Positions 27,269 through 36,218 of a stretch of 64,000 nt of DNA are shown piece after piece. Source of the stretch: Paenibacillus piri (GTDB lineage Bacteria; Bacillota; Bacilli; Paenibacillales; NBRC-103111); contig NZ_SMRT01000007.1 of assembly GCF_004354045.1 (NCBI RefSeq), positions 248,001-312,000 on the forward strand, given 5' to 3'. The position numbers and the translations under genes are program-made. The stretch's first letter is position 1, and the number at the start of each line of letters is the position of its first letter. The notes beneath the pieces are model-generated. The model searched no databases and was not told the origin of the DNA. It was given only the letters and a program-made list of their open reading frames with translations.

Positions 27269-27419
27269 CAAAGTCCCCCAAGTGAAGTGAAGCCCTGAAG
27301 CGAATTCCTCTAACCCGTGTCCACCGGGTTTCGTCAAGAGTGTAAACAACTCTTGACCTTACTTTTGGGGGAGCCCCCGATTATGCACGGAAATATGCTG
27401 CGCATAATTTCCTAATCAC
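27269..27419 (+). repeat. CCCCC/GGGGG-bounded intergenic repeat, full copy
   Basis: It contains an AACCCG...CGGGTT hairpin and a TCAAGAGTG...ACTCTTGA hairpin between the CCCCC and GGGGG ends, then the TGCTGCGCATAATTTCCTAA tail. Related copies lie at 26169, 57691 (inverted) and a fragment at 55961. Confidence 0.75.
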
Positions 27420-27446
27420 AAAAAAACCCGAGGCTGCGCCTCAGGT
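27420..27446 (-). terminator. Intrinsic terminator of the heat-shock operon
   Basis: On the minus strand ACCTGAGGC GCA GCCTCGGGT is followed by seven T's, 30 bp after the dnaJ stop. Confidence 0.85.
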
Positions 27447-27475
27447 CCAATAAATCCACATATTTTTATACGAAA

Positions 27476-28600
27476 TCAATCGCCCAAAAACGCTTTTTTC
27501 ATCCGTTCAAAAATCGTCTGGTTCTGCTCGTGGGTATGCTCGCCGCTTTGACGGGCAAATTCCCGAAGCAGTTCCTTCTGATCCTCATTCATGCTGGTCG
27601 GTGTCACGACAACGACTTTGACATGCTGATCGCCCTGTCCGTAGCCGCGCAAGCGCGGAACGCCTTTGCCCTTTAAGCGAAAGTATGTGTCGGTCTGCGT
27701 CCCGGCGGGAATTTTCAGCTTCACCTTTTCGGTCAACGTAGGAATCTCAATTTCGTCGCCTAACGCCGCCTGCGCGAACGTGAGCGGAATTTCGCAATAA
27801 ATGTCGTCACCCTCGCGTTCGAAGAAGTCATGCGACTTGACGCGAATGACCACGTACAAATCACCGGAAGGGCCGCCCTTCGTACCGGATTCCCCTTCGC
27901 CGGTAACGCGCAGCTGAGCCCCGTCGTCGACGCCTGCAGGAATGTTCAGATGAATCTTGCGCTGCTTTTTCACTTTGCCCGTTCCATGGCATGTGCCGCA
28001 TTTGTCCTTGATCGTGACGCCCTGGCCGTTACAAGCCGAGCAGACGCGGCGGTTGACGATTCGGCCGAAAGCCGTATTTTGCACGACCTCCTGCTGCCCG
28101 CTGCCGTGACAGACGTTGCAGGTCTCCGGCTTCGTTCCCGGTTTCGCCCCGTTGCCATGGCAGGTATCGCATGTTTCGGTGCGGGGGATCTGGATATCCG
28201 CTTCCTTGCCGAAAACGGCCTCCTTGAACTCGATTGTCATCGTATATTGAAGATCGTTGCCCCGCTGCGGCGCATTCGGATTGCGGCGCTGATTGCCGCC
28301 GCCGAAAAACATATCGAACAGGTCACCGAAGCCGCCGCCGAAATCCGCTCCGCCGCCGCCGAAGCCGCCCACGCCCTGATTCGGATCGACATGGCCGAAC
28401 CTGTCGTACTGAGCCTTTTTCTGGTCGTCGCTCAACACATCGTAAGCTTCCTTGGCTTCCTTGAACTTAGTCTCCGCATCGGCGGCTTTGTTTACATCAG
28501 GATGGTATTGGCGGGCCATTTGGCGGTAAGCCTTTTTAATATCGTCCTGAGATGCTTCCTTACTTACTCCCAGCACCTCGTAATAATCGCGTTTACTCAT
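27476..28600 (-). CDS. dnaJ: Chaperone protein DnaJ
   Basis: Hsp40 co-chaperone of DnaK, 374 residues. The J-domain has HPD at 33-35, then a Gly/Phe region ([15 protein letters not shown]), four zinc-finger repeats ([32 protein letters not shown]), and the C-terminal substrate and dimer domains. It is the last gene of the CIRCE operon, 152 bp after dnaK; the spacer carries a hairpin repeat. Confidence 0.98.
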   Translation of the reverse strand: MSKRDYYEVLGVSKEASQDDIKKAYRQMARQYHPDVNKAADAETKFKEAKEAYDVLSDDQKKAQYDRFGHVDPNQGVGGFGGGGADFGGGFGDLFDMFFGGGNQRRNPNAPQRGNDLQYTMTIEFKEAVFGKEADIQIPRTETCDTCHGNGAKPGTKPETCNVCHGSGQQEVVQNTAFGRIVNRRVCSACNGQGVTIKDKCGTCHGTGKVKKQRKIHLNIPAGVDDGAQLRVTGEGESGTKGGPSGDLYVVIRVKSHDFFEREGDDIYCEIPLTFAQAALGDEIEIPTLTEKVKLKIPAGTQTDTYFRLKGKGVPRLRGYGQGDQHVKVVVVTPTSMNEDQKELLREFARQSGEHTHEQNQTIFERMKKAFLGD

Positions 28601-28617
28601 GAGTCCACTCCCATTCC

Positions 28618-28655
28618 AAGGATAAACGGCTGCGCCGTCCTCAATGACGGGCGCG
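28618..28655 (+). repeat. GGATAAACGGC hairpin repeat, copy 1
   Basis: AGGATAAACGGCTGCGCCGT CC: the ACGGC/GCCGT stem with a TGC loop, followed by a GACGGGCGCGG-like tail. Other copies lie at 60586 and 63305. It lies in the dnaK-dnaJ spacer. Confidence 0.6.
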
Positions 28656-28752
28656 GAAATTCCCGCCGCTTCATTTCCTAATTGACAAAGGGAAAGTCAA
28701 AGCCGCAAAACGGGCTTTGACCTTTCATTCCACCTATGCTTATTGACTTTAA

Positions 28753-30606
28753 TCAGTTGTTTTTCTTCTCATCGACAACTTCGAAATCGGCGTCTACGAC
28801 GTTATCCTTTTTCGGTGCGCCTTCCGCGCCTGTCGAACCTGCCGCGCCCGCTTCGCCGGCCTGGGCTTGTTGAGCCGCCTGCTCATACAGCTTCACGGAC
28901 AGCTGCTGCACGACTTCGGTCAACGCGTCGGTCGCCGCCTTAATTTCATCCAAATTATCGCCTTCCAGCGCTTTTTTCACTTTTTCCTTCGCTTCGTTCG
29001 CCTTGTCGATTTCCCCCTGATCGACTTTGTCGCCAAGATCCTTGATCGTTTTATCTACGGAATAAACGAGTTGATCCGCGTTGTTGCGCACTTCAACCAT
29101 TTCTTTACGTTTGCGGTCTTCCTCTGCGTTTGCTTCGGCATCCTTCATCATGCGGTCGATTTCTTCATCGGACAAGCCGCTTGAGGAAGTAATCGTAATT
29201 TTATGGCTCTTGCCTGTGCCTTTATCAGTAGCGTTAACATTTACGATCCCGTTGGAGTCAATGTCAAACGTAACTTCGATTTGCGGGATACCGCGCGGCG
29301 CCGGAGGAATATCGCCCAGCATAAAGCGTCCCAGCGTCTTGTTGTCTGCGGACATCGCGCGCTCACCCTGCAGCACATGGATTTCAACGCTCGGCTGGTT
29401 GTCGGCATAAGTCGTGAACACCTGAGATTTAGTTGTCGGAATCGTCGTATTGCGTTCGATCATTTTCGTAAATACGCCGCCCGCCGTTTCGATGCCAAGC
29501 GACAATGGCGTTACGTCCAGCAATACAACATCCTTCACGTCGCCGGTCAACACGCCTGCTTGAACAGCGGCGCCCAACGCTACGACCTCATCCGGATTTA
29601 CGCCTTTATGCGGCTCTTTGCCGATCAGCTTCTTCACTGCTTCCTGTACGGCAGGAATCCGCGTGGAACCGCCGACAAGAACGACTTTATCGATTTGGTT
29701 CGGCGATAATCCGGCATCGCTCAACGCTTGACGCGTTGGTCCCATTGTGCGCTCAACGAGAGCGGAAGAAAGCTCTTCAAATTTGGCGCGGGACAGGTTA
29801 ATTTCCATATGCTGAGGTACGCCGTCAACGACCGTAATAAACGGAAGCGAGATCGTTGTCGTTAAAACGCCGGAAAGCTCTTTTTTCGCTTTTTCCGCAG
29901 CATCCTTCAAACGCTGAACCGCCGCTTTGTCCTTGCTCAAATCGATGCCATGCTCTTTTTTGAATTCGGCTACCAAATAATCGATGATGACTTGGTCAAA
30001 ATCGTCGCCGCCGAGACGGTTGTCTCCGCTGGTCGCTTTTACTTCGAAGATGCCGTCGCCCAGCTCAAGGATCGATACGTCGAATGTACCGCCGCCCAAG
30101 TCGTATACGAGAATCGTATGATCGTCGGATTTTTCCATACCATAGGCCAGAGCGGAAGCTGTCGGCTCGTTGACGATCCGCAGCACCTCAAGACCTGCGA
30201 TTTTACCCGCATCCTTGGTCGCTTGGCGTTGGCTGTCATTGAAGTAGGCAGGAACCGTAATAACGGCCTGCGTTACCGTTGCGCCCAGGTATGCCTCGGC
30301 GTCGGCTTTCAGCTTTTGCAGGATCATTGCGGAAATTTCTTGCGGCGTGTATTCCGTGCCTTCAATCGTTTCCTTATGGTTGGTGCCCATGTGCCGTTTG
30401 ATCGAAATGACGGTGCGGTCAGGGTTGGTGATCGCTTGGCGCTTGGCCGTTTCGCCGACGATGCGCTCGCCGTCTTTTTTAAAACCGACTACGGATGGAG
30501 TTGTGCGGTTGCCTTCCGCATTAGGAATAACGACAGCTTCTCCGCCTTCCATTACGGCTACGCAGGAGTTGGTCGTTCCCAAGTCAATACCAATAACTTT
30601 ACTCAT
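28753..30606 (-). CDS. dnaK: Molecular chaperone DnaK (Hsp70)
   Basis: 617 residues, normal for the Gram-positive form. The start [18 protein letters not shown] is the phosphate-binding loop of the ATPase domain. The [13 protein letters not shown] and [13 protein letters not shown] motifs follow, then the linker [16 protein letters not shown] and the substrate-binding domain. It lacks the N-terminal loop found in proteobacterial DnaK, as usual for Bacillota. The C-terminal tail is Ala/Gly/Gln-rich. Some 330 bp separate it from grpE, mostly repeat DNA. Confidence 0.98.
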   Translation of the reverse strand: MSKVIGIDLGTTNSCVAVMEGGEAVVIPNAEGNRTTPSVVGFKKDGERIVGETAKRQAITNPDRTVISIKRHMGTNHKETIEGTEYTPQEISAMILQKLKADAEAYLGATVTQAVITVPAYFNDSQRQATKDAGKIAGLEVLRIVNEPTASALAYGMEKSDDHTILVYDLGGGTFDVSILELGDGIFEVKATSGDNRLGGDDFDQVIIDYLVAEFKKEHGIDLSKDKAAVQRLKDAAEKAKKELSGVLTTTISLPFITVVDGVPQHMEINLSRAKFEELSSALVERTMGPTRQALSDAGLSPNQIDKVVLVGGSTRIPAVQEAVKKLIGKEPHKGVNPDEVVALGAAVQAGVLTGDVKDVVLLDVTPLSLGIETAGGVFTKMIERNTTIPTTKSQVFTTYADNQPSVEIHVLQGERAMSADNKTLGRFMLGDIPPAPRGIPQIEVTFDIDSNGIVNVNATDKGTGKSHKITITSSSGLSDEEIDRMMKDAEANAEEDRKRKEMVEVRNNADQLVYSVDKTIKDLGDKVDQGEIDKANEAKEKVKKALEGDNLDEIKAATDALTEVVQQLSVKLYEQAAQQAQAGEAGAAGSTGAEGAPKKDNVVDADFEVVDEKKNN

Positions 30607-30670
30607 GTCAGGTTATCCTCCTTTAATTAGCGAAAAATAGTCATCATCTATATGGAAGAGCCGAAAAGTT

Positions 30671-30905
30671 TTCTTATAATATCAGAATGTATAAGTTTTC
30701 AGCGGAGCTGAACCATTGTGATATTGCAAGAAAAGCTACATTTTAATCGCGGTCGCTCATCTTGAAAGGCCTCGATAGGGGGTTTCTTATAATGATAGAA
30801 AGTATAAGTTTTCAGCGGAGCTGAAGCTTTCTATCATTGCAAGAAAACCTACATTTTAATCGCGGTCGCTCATCTTGAAAGGCCTCGATAGGGGGTTTCT
30901 TATAA
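30671..30905 (+). repeat. Tandem pair of 113-bp hairpin repeats in the grpE-dnaK spacer
   Basis: Two head-to-tail units start with TTCTTATAAT at 30671 and 30784 and end with a third TTCTTATAA at 30897. Each holds an inner hairpin TTCAGC GGA GCTGAA within an outer stem, then TACATTTTAATCGCGGTCGC and GGCCTCGATAGGGGG. The outer stem differs between units (AATATCAGAATG/CATTGTGATATT versus AATGATAGAAAG/CTTTCTATCATT) while pairing is kept. The same family occurs inverted at 56013-56242. Confidence 0.85.
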
Positions 30906-30937
30906 AGAGTACGAGTCCGTAAAAGCAGAAGCTCCAC

Positions 30938-31531
30938 TTAGGAGCTTACCTTCACCATCGCGGGACGCAATACTTTATCTTTCAGCATATAGCCCTTCTG
31001 TACTTCCTCGACGACGATACCCTCATCATATTCATCCGACTCTACCTGCATAATCGCTTGGTGGAATTCGGGGTTGAACGGCTGCCCCACCGTTTCCATA
31101 GATTGCAATCCTTCATTGCCCAGCACCTGGCTCAGCTGCCGGAAAATCATGTCGACGCCTTTCAGCAAAGCATCGGTATCGCTGACCTCTTTGCCGGCAT
31201 TCAATGCGCGCTCAAAGTTATCCACCACCGGCAAAAGCTGCTCGATCAGCTTCAACGAAGCGTATTTCGCAAATTCTTCTTTTTCCTGGCGCGTTCTTCT
31301 TCTAAAGTTGTCAAAATCCGCCTGGGTGCGCAAAAAACGCTGATAGTTATCATCGGCTTCCTTGCGGAGCTGCTCGATTTCAGGCGCCTCGACAGAGCCT
31401 TGCTCTTGAGCGGCCTCCTCGGCTTCCGACGTCAAATTCTCCTCGCCCGCCTCGCTGCCGGCATATGTAGCTTCGGCCTGCTGCTCAGCTTCTGCGTTTA
31501 CTTCTGTCTGATTTTTTTGTTCAGCACTCAA
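30938..31531 (-). CDS. grpE: Nucleotide exchange factor GrpE
   Basis: 197 residues. The start is a TTG at 31531 behind a very strong AAGGAGGTGA. An acidic disordered N-terminus (about 60 residues) leads into the long dimer helix and the C-terminal beta domain with MVDMIFRQL-like GVDMIFRQLSQVL, FNPEFHQAIMQVES and the end KGYMLKDKVLRPAMVKV. It drives ADP release from DnaK. It lies third in the operon, after the chaperonin, with a 168-bp spacer that shows nothing but the ribosome binding site. Confidence 0.96.
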   Translation of the reverse strand: MSAEQKNQTEVNAEAEQQAEATYAGSEAGEENLTSEAEEAAQEQGSVEAPEIEQLRKEADDNYQRFLRTQADFDNFRRRTRQEKEEFAKYASLKLIEQLLPVVDNFERALNAGKEVSDTDALLKGVDMIFRQLSQVLGNEGLQSMETVGQPFNPEFHQAIMQVESDEYDEGIVVEEVQKGYMLKDKVLRPAMVKVSS

Positions 31532-31699
31532 TTTGTGTCACCTCCTTGATCCGAATCCGCTGTTCTCTCTATACTCCATATTTTAACCAGCCTGCGGGAG
31601 ATGTAAGCATCTCGCTTTTTCGGCTTCCAGGGATAGTACAACTTCCCATGGGCCCAATCGTGGCCGGGGATTCCATACATAACAGCAACAGCTATTCTG

Positions 31700-33241
31700 C
31701 TATTCTTCCGTGCGGGGCTGCTTCATCTTGATGACCGTATGAATCCGCAGCACCGCCGCCGCTACTTCTCCGGCCGCCTGCAGCGCGTGCAGCTTGACCT
31801 GAGCGGGATCGATTACGCCGTGCTCGAGCATGTTGACCAGAGCGCCGGTATCGCAATCGATTCCTATCGCATCGGATCCCGAGGCGATTTGCGCCGCCTT
31901 CACTTCCTCGACCTTCTCGAGCGGATTGTAGCCGGCGTTGACGACGATCTGCGCAAGCGGCTTGCGCAGCGCCTGGGCGACGGCTGCGACGCCGAAGCCT
32001 TCCATCCCCTGGATCGTCTCGCGGTGACGATCCAGATCATAGGCGGCGGCCATCTCGGCCGCGCCGCCGCCGGGCAAGCATCCGCCGCGCAGCGCCGCCT
32101 GCACGGCGGATGCCGCGTCCTTGGCGATGCGCAGCCGCTCGCCAACGACCTCGCTCGTGCTGGCGCCTACGACGATCGTCACCTGCGTCCGCCCCTTGCC
32201 TTCGGCCATGCGGACGCATTCGAGCCGCTCGTCGTAGGAGACGCGCCCGGCGAAGCCGAGATAGCCTGCCAGCTCCGAGGCAGGCTTGCGCAGCCCGCTG
32301 CGGCGGATCGGCCGCGCGCCGGTATATTCGCACACGAGCCGTAGGTCGTGGCGCGGCGCCCGCTGCACAACCATAATGCCATGGTCGGTGCAAAACTGCT
32401 CCGCCTCCGGGTTGACCCCGCGATCGGCGATAACCAGTCCGACCTGCAGCTCAACAAGCTTGTTCAGCGACTGGCGGAATTGTTCCTTCAGCTGCATCTG
32501 CTTCTGGAAGCCCGCCTCGGTCATCAGCGCTTCCTCATCGATCGTCTCCGGCTCGAACGCATCCTGAAACACAAGCACGGAGGCGGCATCGGGCGGGAAA
32601 TCAAGCTGCGCGTTGACCGGCTTCTTCTGAATGAGAAGGCCCGGCCACACTTCGCTGACCGCACGGCTGTGCGAGATGACGACATCCGCAAAGCGGAAGC
32701 TCTCCTCCTGCAGCTTATGAACGCCAAGCCGCTTCGCTCCTTCGAGAATGAGCTCCGCCAAATCGGCATGCTCCCGTCCGGCAATGTAGCCGATCCGGTA
32801 CAGCAGCGGGTCCTTGAGCCCATCGATCCGGCGGCTGCGTTTCGCCAGCGACGACAGCGCCTGCGCAACTCCCTCTTGTATGCCCTTCACCACCTTCGCA
32901 ACCGGAACGCCCCTCGTAACCTGCGCAACGCCTTCCGCGACGATCGCCCCGGCCAAAACCGTGGCCGTGGTCGTGCCGTCGCCTACCTGCTGCTGCTGCG
33001 AGCGGGCAACTTGAATGAGCAGCCGGGCGGCAGGATGCGTGACGTCCATTTTCTCCAAAATCGTCACGCCGTCATTCGTAATCACAACCTCGCCATGACC
33101 CCCGACAAGCATCGTGTCCAGGCCTTTGGGCCCAAGCGTTCCTTCGACAGCGGAGCAGATCGCGCGAATCGCGCCTGCATTATTCAGAAGCGTTGCGTAC
33201 GTATCGTCGCCTTCTTGCGAGGCCGGCTTTATCGCATTCAT
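31700..33241 (-). CDS. TCP-1/cpn60 family chaperonin, archaeal-like (Group III type)
   Basis: 513-residue chaperonin subunit. It carries the ATP-site motifs TLGPKG (35-40), NDGVTILEKMDV (56-67, D57) and GDGTTTATVLAG (87-98, D88), then GGGAAEMA and NAGYNPLEKVEEV near the end. The THPAARLLIQVARSQQQQ segment, the overall pattern and the short length resemble thermosome-type chaperonins rather than GroEL, and there is no GGM tail and no groES next to it. Group III chaperonins of this sort have been described in a few Bacillota, including Carboxydothermus hydrogenoformans, in dnaK operons. The ATG overlaps the hrcA stop (ATGA), so it is co-expressed from the CIRCE-controlled promoter. It probably folds proteins under heat stress with a built-in lid; a separate GroEL is likely elsewhere in the genome. 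Confidence 0.9.
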   Translation of the reverse strand: MNAIKPASQEGDDTYATLLNNAGAIRAICSAVEGTLGPKGLDTMLVGGHGEVVITNDGVTILEKMDVTHPAARLLIQVARSQQQQVGDGTTTATVLAGAIVAEGVAQVTRGVPVAKVVKGIQEGVAQALSSLAKRSRRIDGLKDPLLYRIGYIAGREHADLAELILEGAKRLGVHKLQEESFRFADVVISHSRAVSEVWPGLLIQKKPVNAQLDFPPDAASVLVFQDAFEPETIDEEALMTEAGFQKQMQLKEQFRQSLNKLVELQVGLVIADRGVNPEAEQFCTDHGIMVVQRAPRHDLRLVCEYTGARPIRRSGLRKPASELAGYLGFAGRVSYDERLECVRMAEGKGRTQVTIVVGASTSEVVGERLRIAKDAASAVQAALRGGCLPGGGAAEMAAAYDLDRHRETIQGMEGFGVAAVAQALRKPLAQIVVNAGYNPLEKVEEVKAAQIASGSDAIGIDCDTGALVNMLEHGVIDPAQVKLHALQAAGEVAAAVLRIHTVIKMKQPRTEE

Positions 33242-34263
33242 TTATACCATCGCTCCAGCACCAGCGTCATATCCTTCGACAAATGATCCAGCAGTTGAAT
33301 GACTCTGCCGTAATCCATACGGGTCGGACCCAGGATACCGATCGTTCCGAGATGCTTGCCTTCAAAAGTATACGATGCTGTGATCAGGCTGCAATCGTTT
33401 ATCGCCTCTACCCGATTTTCGCTGCCGATCCGCACTTGAATGCCCGCAGCCGATCCTGTAAACAGCTTGGCGAGCATCGGCGCCTCGGATAAAAGATCCA
33501 AAATGCTTTTAACCTTTTCCATATCCTGAAATTCCGGCTGCGTCAGCATATTCGTCGTACCGCCGAGGATGATTTTCTCCTCTTCGCCTTGATCGATTAC
33601 GCTGTTCAGCATGGCAAGAATTTCTTCGTACCCGGATACGCAGCTTCGCATTTCCTCGCCGATTTCGGTGTAAAGCTTGGATTTAAACTGCAGCAGCGGC
33701 ACGTTTTTAAGCCGCGCGTTCAGCAGGTTGACAACCTTCTCGATTTCCGAAATCGGTACGCCTTCGGGAATCGTAACGGTTTTATTCTCCACCTGTCCGG
33801 TATTGGTGACGACGATAGCGACCGCCGTCTGTTCGTTCAACGGAACAAGCTGCAAATGGCGAAGCGTCGTACCGAACATTTCCGGTCCCATGACAATCGA
33901 TGTATAGTTGGTGAGATTCGACAAAATCATCGCAGCCTGGTGGATGACTTTCTCCATCTCTTGCATTTTTTCGGCAAAAAATAATTTAAGCACGTCAATC
34001 TCACGCGGATTCAGACCTCCGAAGGTAACGAGGTGATCCACGTAATAACGGTAGCCTTTATGGGATGGGATACGGCCCGCCGAGGTATGAGGCTGCTCCA
34101 GGTAGCCCATTTCCTCCAGGTCGGACATTTCGTTGCGGATGGTTGCCGGGCTAAACCCCACGTTGCCGCGCTTCGATATGCTGCGCGATCCTACGGGCTC
34201 CGCAGACCGAATGTAATCATCCACGATGGCGCTTAATATATGACGTTGGCGTTCAGTCAACAT
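33238..34263 (-). CDS. hrcA: Heat-inducible transcription repressor HrcA
   Basis: 341 residues from the ATG at 34263 (MLTERQRHILSAIVDDYI, the conserved N-terminus); a start five codons earlier is possible. A winged helix (GSRSISKRGNVGFSPATIRNEM) precedes the GAF-like regulatory domain with GPTRMDYGRVI near the end. HrcA binds the CIRCE element just upstream, so the operon is self-regulated, with GroE-type chaperonin activity as the usual co-factor. The stop overlaps the chaperonin gene by four bases. Confidence 0.97.
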   Translation of the reverse strand: MLTERQRHILSAIVDDYIRSAEPVGSRSISKRGNVGFSPATIRNEMSDLEEMGYLEQPHTSAGRIPSHKGYRYYVDHLVTFGGLNPREIDVLKLFFAEKMQEMEKVIHQAAMILSNLTNYTSIVMGPEMFGTTLRHLQLVPLNEQTAVAIVVTNTGQVENKTVTIPEGVPISEIEKVVNLLNARLKNVPLLQFKSKLYTEIGEEMRSCVSGYEEILAMLNSVIDQGEEEKIILGGTTNMLTQPEFQDMEKVKSILDLLSEAPMLAKLFTGSAAGIQVRIGSENRVEAINDCSLITASYTFEGKHLGTIGILGPTRMDYGRVIQLLDHLSKDMTLVLERWYK

Positions 34264-34303
34264 GGTGCATGCCCCCATTCCCGTTCCGCTTTATTCGAAA
34301 TCG

Positions 34304-34330
34304 TTAGCACTCCAATCTAACGAGTGCTAA
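34304..34330. promoter_or_regulatory. CIRCE operator of the heat-shock operon
   Basis: TTAGCACTC, nine bases, GAGTGCTAA: a perfect match to the HrcA-binding consensus. It lies about 40 bp before hrcA and just downstream of the predicted start of transcription. Confidence 0.97.
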
Positions 34331-34341
34331 TGCATAATACA

Positions 34342-34370
34342 AAAATAACAGACCCGAAGGTCTGTGTCAA
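34342..34370 (-). promoter_or_regulatory. hrcA operon promoter whose spacer is the upstream gene's terminator hairpin
   Basis: On the minus strand TTGACA (34365-34370), a 17-bp spacer, then TATTTT (34342-34347). The spacer is itself the hairpin CAGACC TTCG GGTCTG, which with the following TATTTTTGT looks like the intrinsic terminator of the GNAT gene. One 30-bp stretch thus ends one unit and starts the next. Confidence 0.65.
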
Positions 34371-34382
34371 GTTCAAACAAGC

Positions 34383-34853
34383 TTAATCCACCCGCTTCAA
34401 TACGGCTATTTCATCGCAGCAATGCTGCTTTTTGCAATGAACGCAGTCCCGCCACACCTTCTCCGGGAAAATCTCCTTCTCCACGACATTAAAGCCGTTC
34501 CGCTCAAAAAAGTTGACGGCATACGTTAAAGCCATTACTTTCGGAATGCCCTGCCGGCGCGCTTCCTCGACCAGAAATTCGACGAGCGCATTGCCGATGC
34601 CCTGACCTTTGTGGCCGTGCGTGACGCCGAGCGAGCGAATTTCGACCAGATCTTGACCAAGCCGGGTCAACGAACCGCATCCGACCAGACGGTCTTCTAT
34701 AACAGCCACAACGAAAGTATCGATTTGCTCGGCCAACGTTTCGCGCGACCTCGGGAGCATAATCCCCTGCTCGGCATAGCCTTGTATAATTTCATACAGC
34801 GTCTCGATATCGTGTTCAGTTGCTTTTCTGCATTTAACTGATGTAACTGTCAT
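34383..34853 (-). CDS. GNAT N-acetyltransferase (ArgA-like)
   Basis: 156 residues. The acetyl-CoA motif is VTHGHKGQGIGNALVEFL. The C-terminal PEKVWRDCVHCKKQHCCDEIA, with a cysteine cluster, resembles the short N-acetylglutamate synthase (ArgA-type) group. It could feed arginine synthesis, but the substrate is inferred from resemblance only. The start ATG at 34853 follows GGTGGG. It lies between hemW and hrcA, where Bacillus subtilis has no such gene, and ends in the terminator that overlaps the hrcA promoter. Confidence 0.85.
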   Translation of the reverse strand: MTVTSVKCRKATEHDIETLYEIIQGYAEQGIMLPRSRETLAEQIDTFVVAVIEDRLVGCGSLTRLGQDLVEIRSLGVTHGHKGQGIGNALVEFLVEEARRQGIPKVMALTYAVNFFERNGFNVVEKEIFPEKVWRDCVHCKKQHCCDEIAVLKRVD

Positions 34854-34933
34854 AGAAAACCCACCATTCCGTGTCGTAGTTCGATTGATATGAATAAATA
34901 TACAACAAAACGTATAAACAATTCAATATAAAA

Positions 34934-36097
34934 TTATACCGTCTCGGCGCTTAAAAATTCGGCGAACACTTCATTGCCCAGCAGCACTCCGCGCTCCGAC
35001 AGCCGGTAGCCTTCCAACGTCGGCTCCAGCAGCTTGCGCGCTGTCAGCCTGTCGATTTCGGAACCGAATACCGCTTCAAGCTCCGTCCCGAATTGCCTGT
35101 TGAAATCGGCCCGGTTTACCCCGCGCAGCAAACGCAGTCCCACCATCATGAAATCTTCCATCGCCTCTTGCTCGCTGATTTCATGCTGCTCAAGCTGCGG
35201 CAGCCCGCTGCGGGTCGCATCGATGTAAGGCTGCACGCCTTTTATATTGACATGCCGTCTGCCATGCATATAACCGTGCGCTCCGGCCCCTATTCCATAG
35301 TAGCTCCGGTTCAGCCAATACATGCTGTTATGCCTGCTCTCATAGCCAGGCTTGGCAAAATTGCTGATCTCATACTGCTGGTAGCCCGCTTGCTTTAAGC
35401 GCTCCATAATGAGCAGAAACATGTCCAGTTCCTCCTCCTCATCCGGCAGCGGGAGCTGATTTTTATGATAAAGCGTATGAAACAGCGTATTCTCCTCCAC
35501 CTTCAAGCTGTAGATCGAGTAGTGAGGAAGCCCGAGCTCCAGCGCTTTGTCGAGCGTATCGTGCATGATCGCCACCGTCTGCCGGGGGAGACCGAACATG
35601 AGATCGATGGACATATTCGTAAAGCCGACGCTTCGTGCATTGTCAATACTGCGGTATACGTCGTCGGTATTATGGATCCGTCCGATCCCTTCGAGAAGGG
35701 CATTGTCAAACGACTGTACGCCGAAGCTGATCCGGTTCACGCCGCCTTCCTTCATCGCCTGCAGCTTTTCTTTATCCGTCGTACCGGGGTTGGCTTCCAT
35801 CGAAAATTCGAGCTGCGCCGACCGGTCCGGGAAGTAAGCGCGTACCCGCTGCAAGAAGCTGGCCATTTGATCCGGCAGCAGCACCGTCGGCGTCCCGCCG
35901 CCCACAAAGATCGTTTCGATTGTCCGCGGCGGCACGAGCCGTACGGTCCGCTCCATTTCCCGCTCCAGCGCGTCCAGGTAATCCATCACCGGCTGTCCCT
36001 TCAGTACATAGGAGTTAAAATCGCAGTAATGGCATTTGTTCGTGCAAAACGGAATGTGGATATATACCGCTCCCGGCGTTTCTACTCGTTGAATCAT
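34934..36097 (-). CDS. hemW: Radical SAM family heme chaperone HemW
   Basis: 387 residues, formerly annotated as oxygen-independent coproporphyrinogen oxidase. The Fe-S motif CTNKCHYC gives C18, C22 and C25; the HemW type lacks the extra cysteine of true HemN. GGGTPTVL, FSMEANPGT, NRISFGVQSF and IDLMFGLPRQT follow, with the HemN C-terminal domain. It is thought to deliver heme to target proteins. It follows lepA as in Bacillus subtilis. Confidence 0.94.
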   Translation of the reverse strand: MIQRVETPGAVYIHIPFCTNKCHYCDFNSYVLKGQPVMDYLDALEREMERTVRLVPPRTIETIFVGGGTPTVLLPDQMASFLQRVRAYFPDRSAQLEFSMEANPGTTDKEKLQAMKEGGVNRISFGVQSFDNALLEGIGRIHNTDDVYRSIDNARSVGFTNMSIDLMFGLPRQTVAIMHDTLDKALELGLPHYSIYSLKVEENTLFHTLYHKNQLPLPDEEEELDMFLLIMERLKQAGYQQYEISNFAKPGYESRHNSMYWLNRSYYGIGAGAHGYMHGRRHVNIKGVQPYIDATRSGLPQLEQHEISEQEAMEDFMMVGLRLLRGVNRADFNRQFGTELEAVFGSEIDRLTARKLLEPTLEGYRLSERGVLLGNEVFAEFLSAETV

Positions 36098-36218
36098 CCT
36101 GCCGCCTCCTCTCTTCTATAATTTAAGCTGTTTGCCAAATATAAACTTTGACGCTCCTTTGACGGAAAAACAGGTGCGTCAGCTATGCGCACCTGCTTCT
36201 TGCCCGTTTGATGATAAG

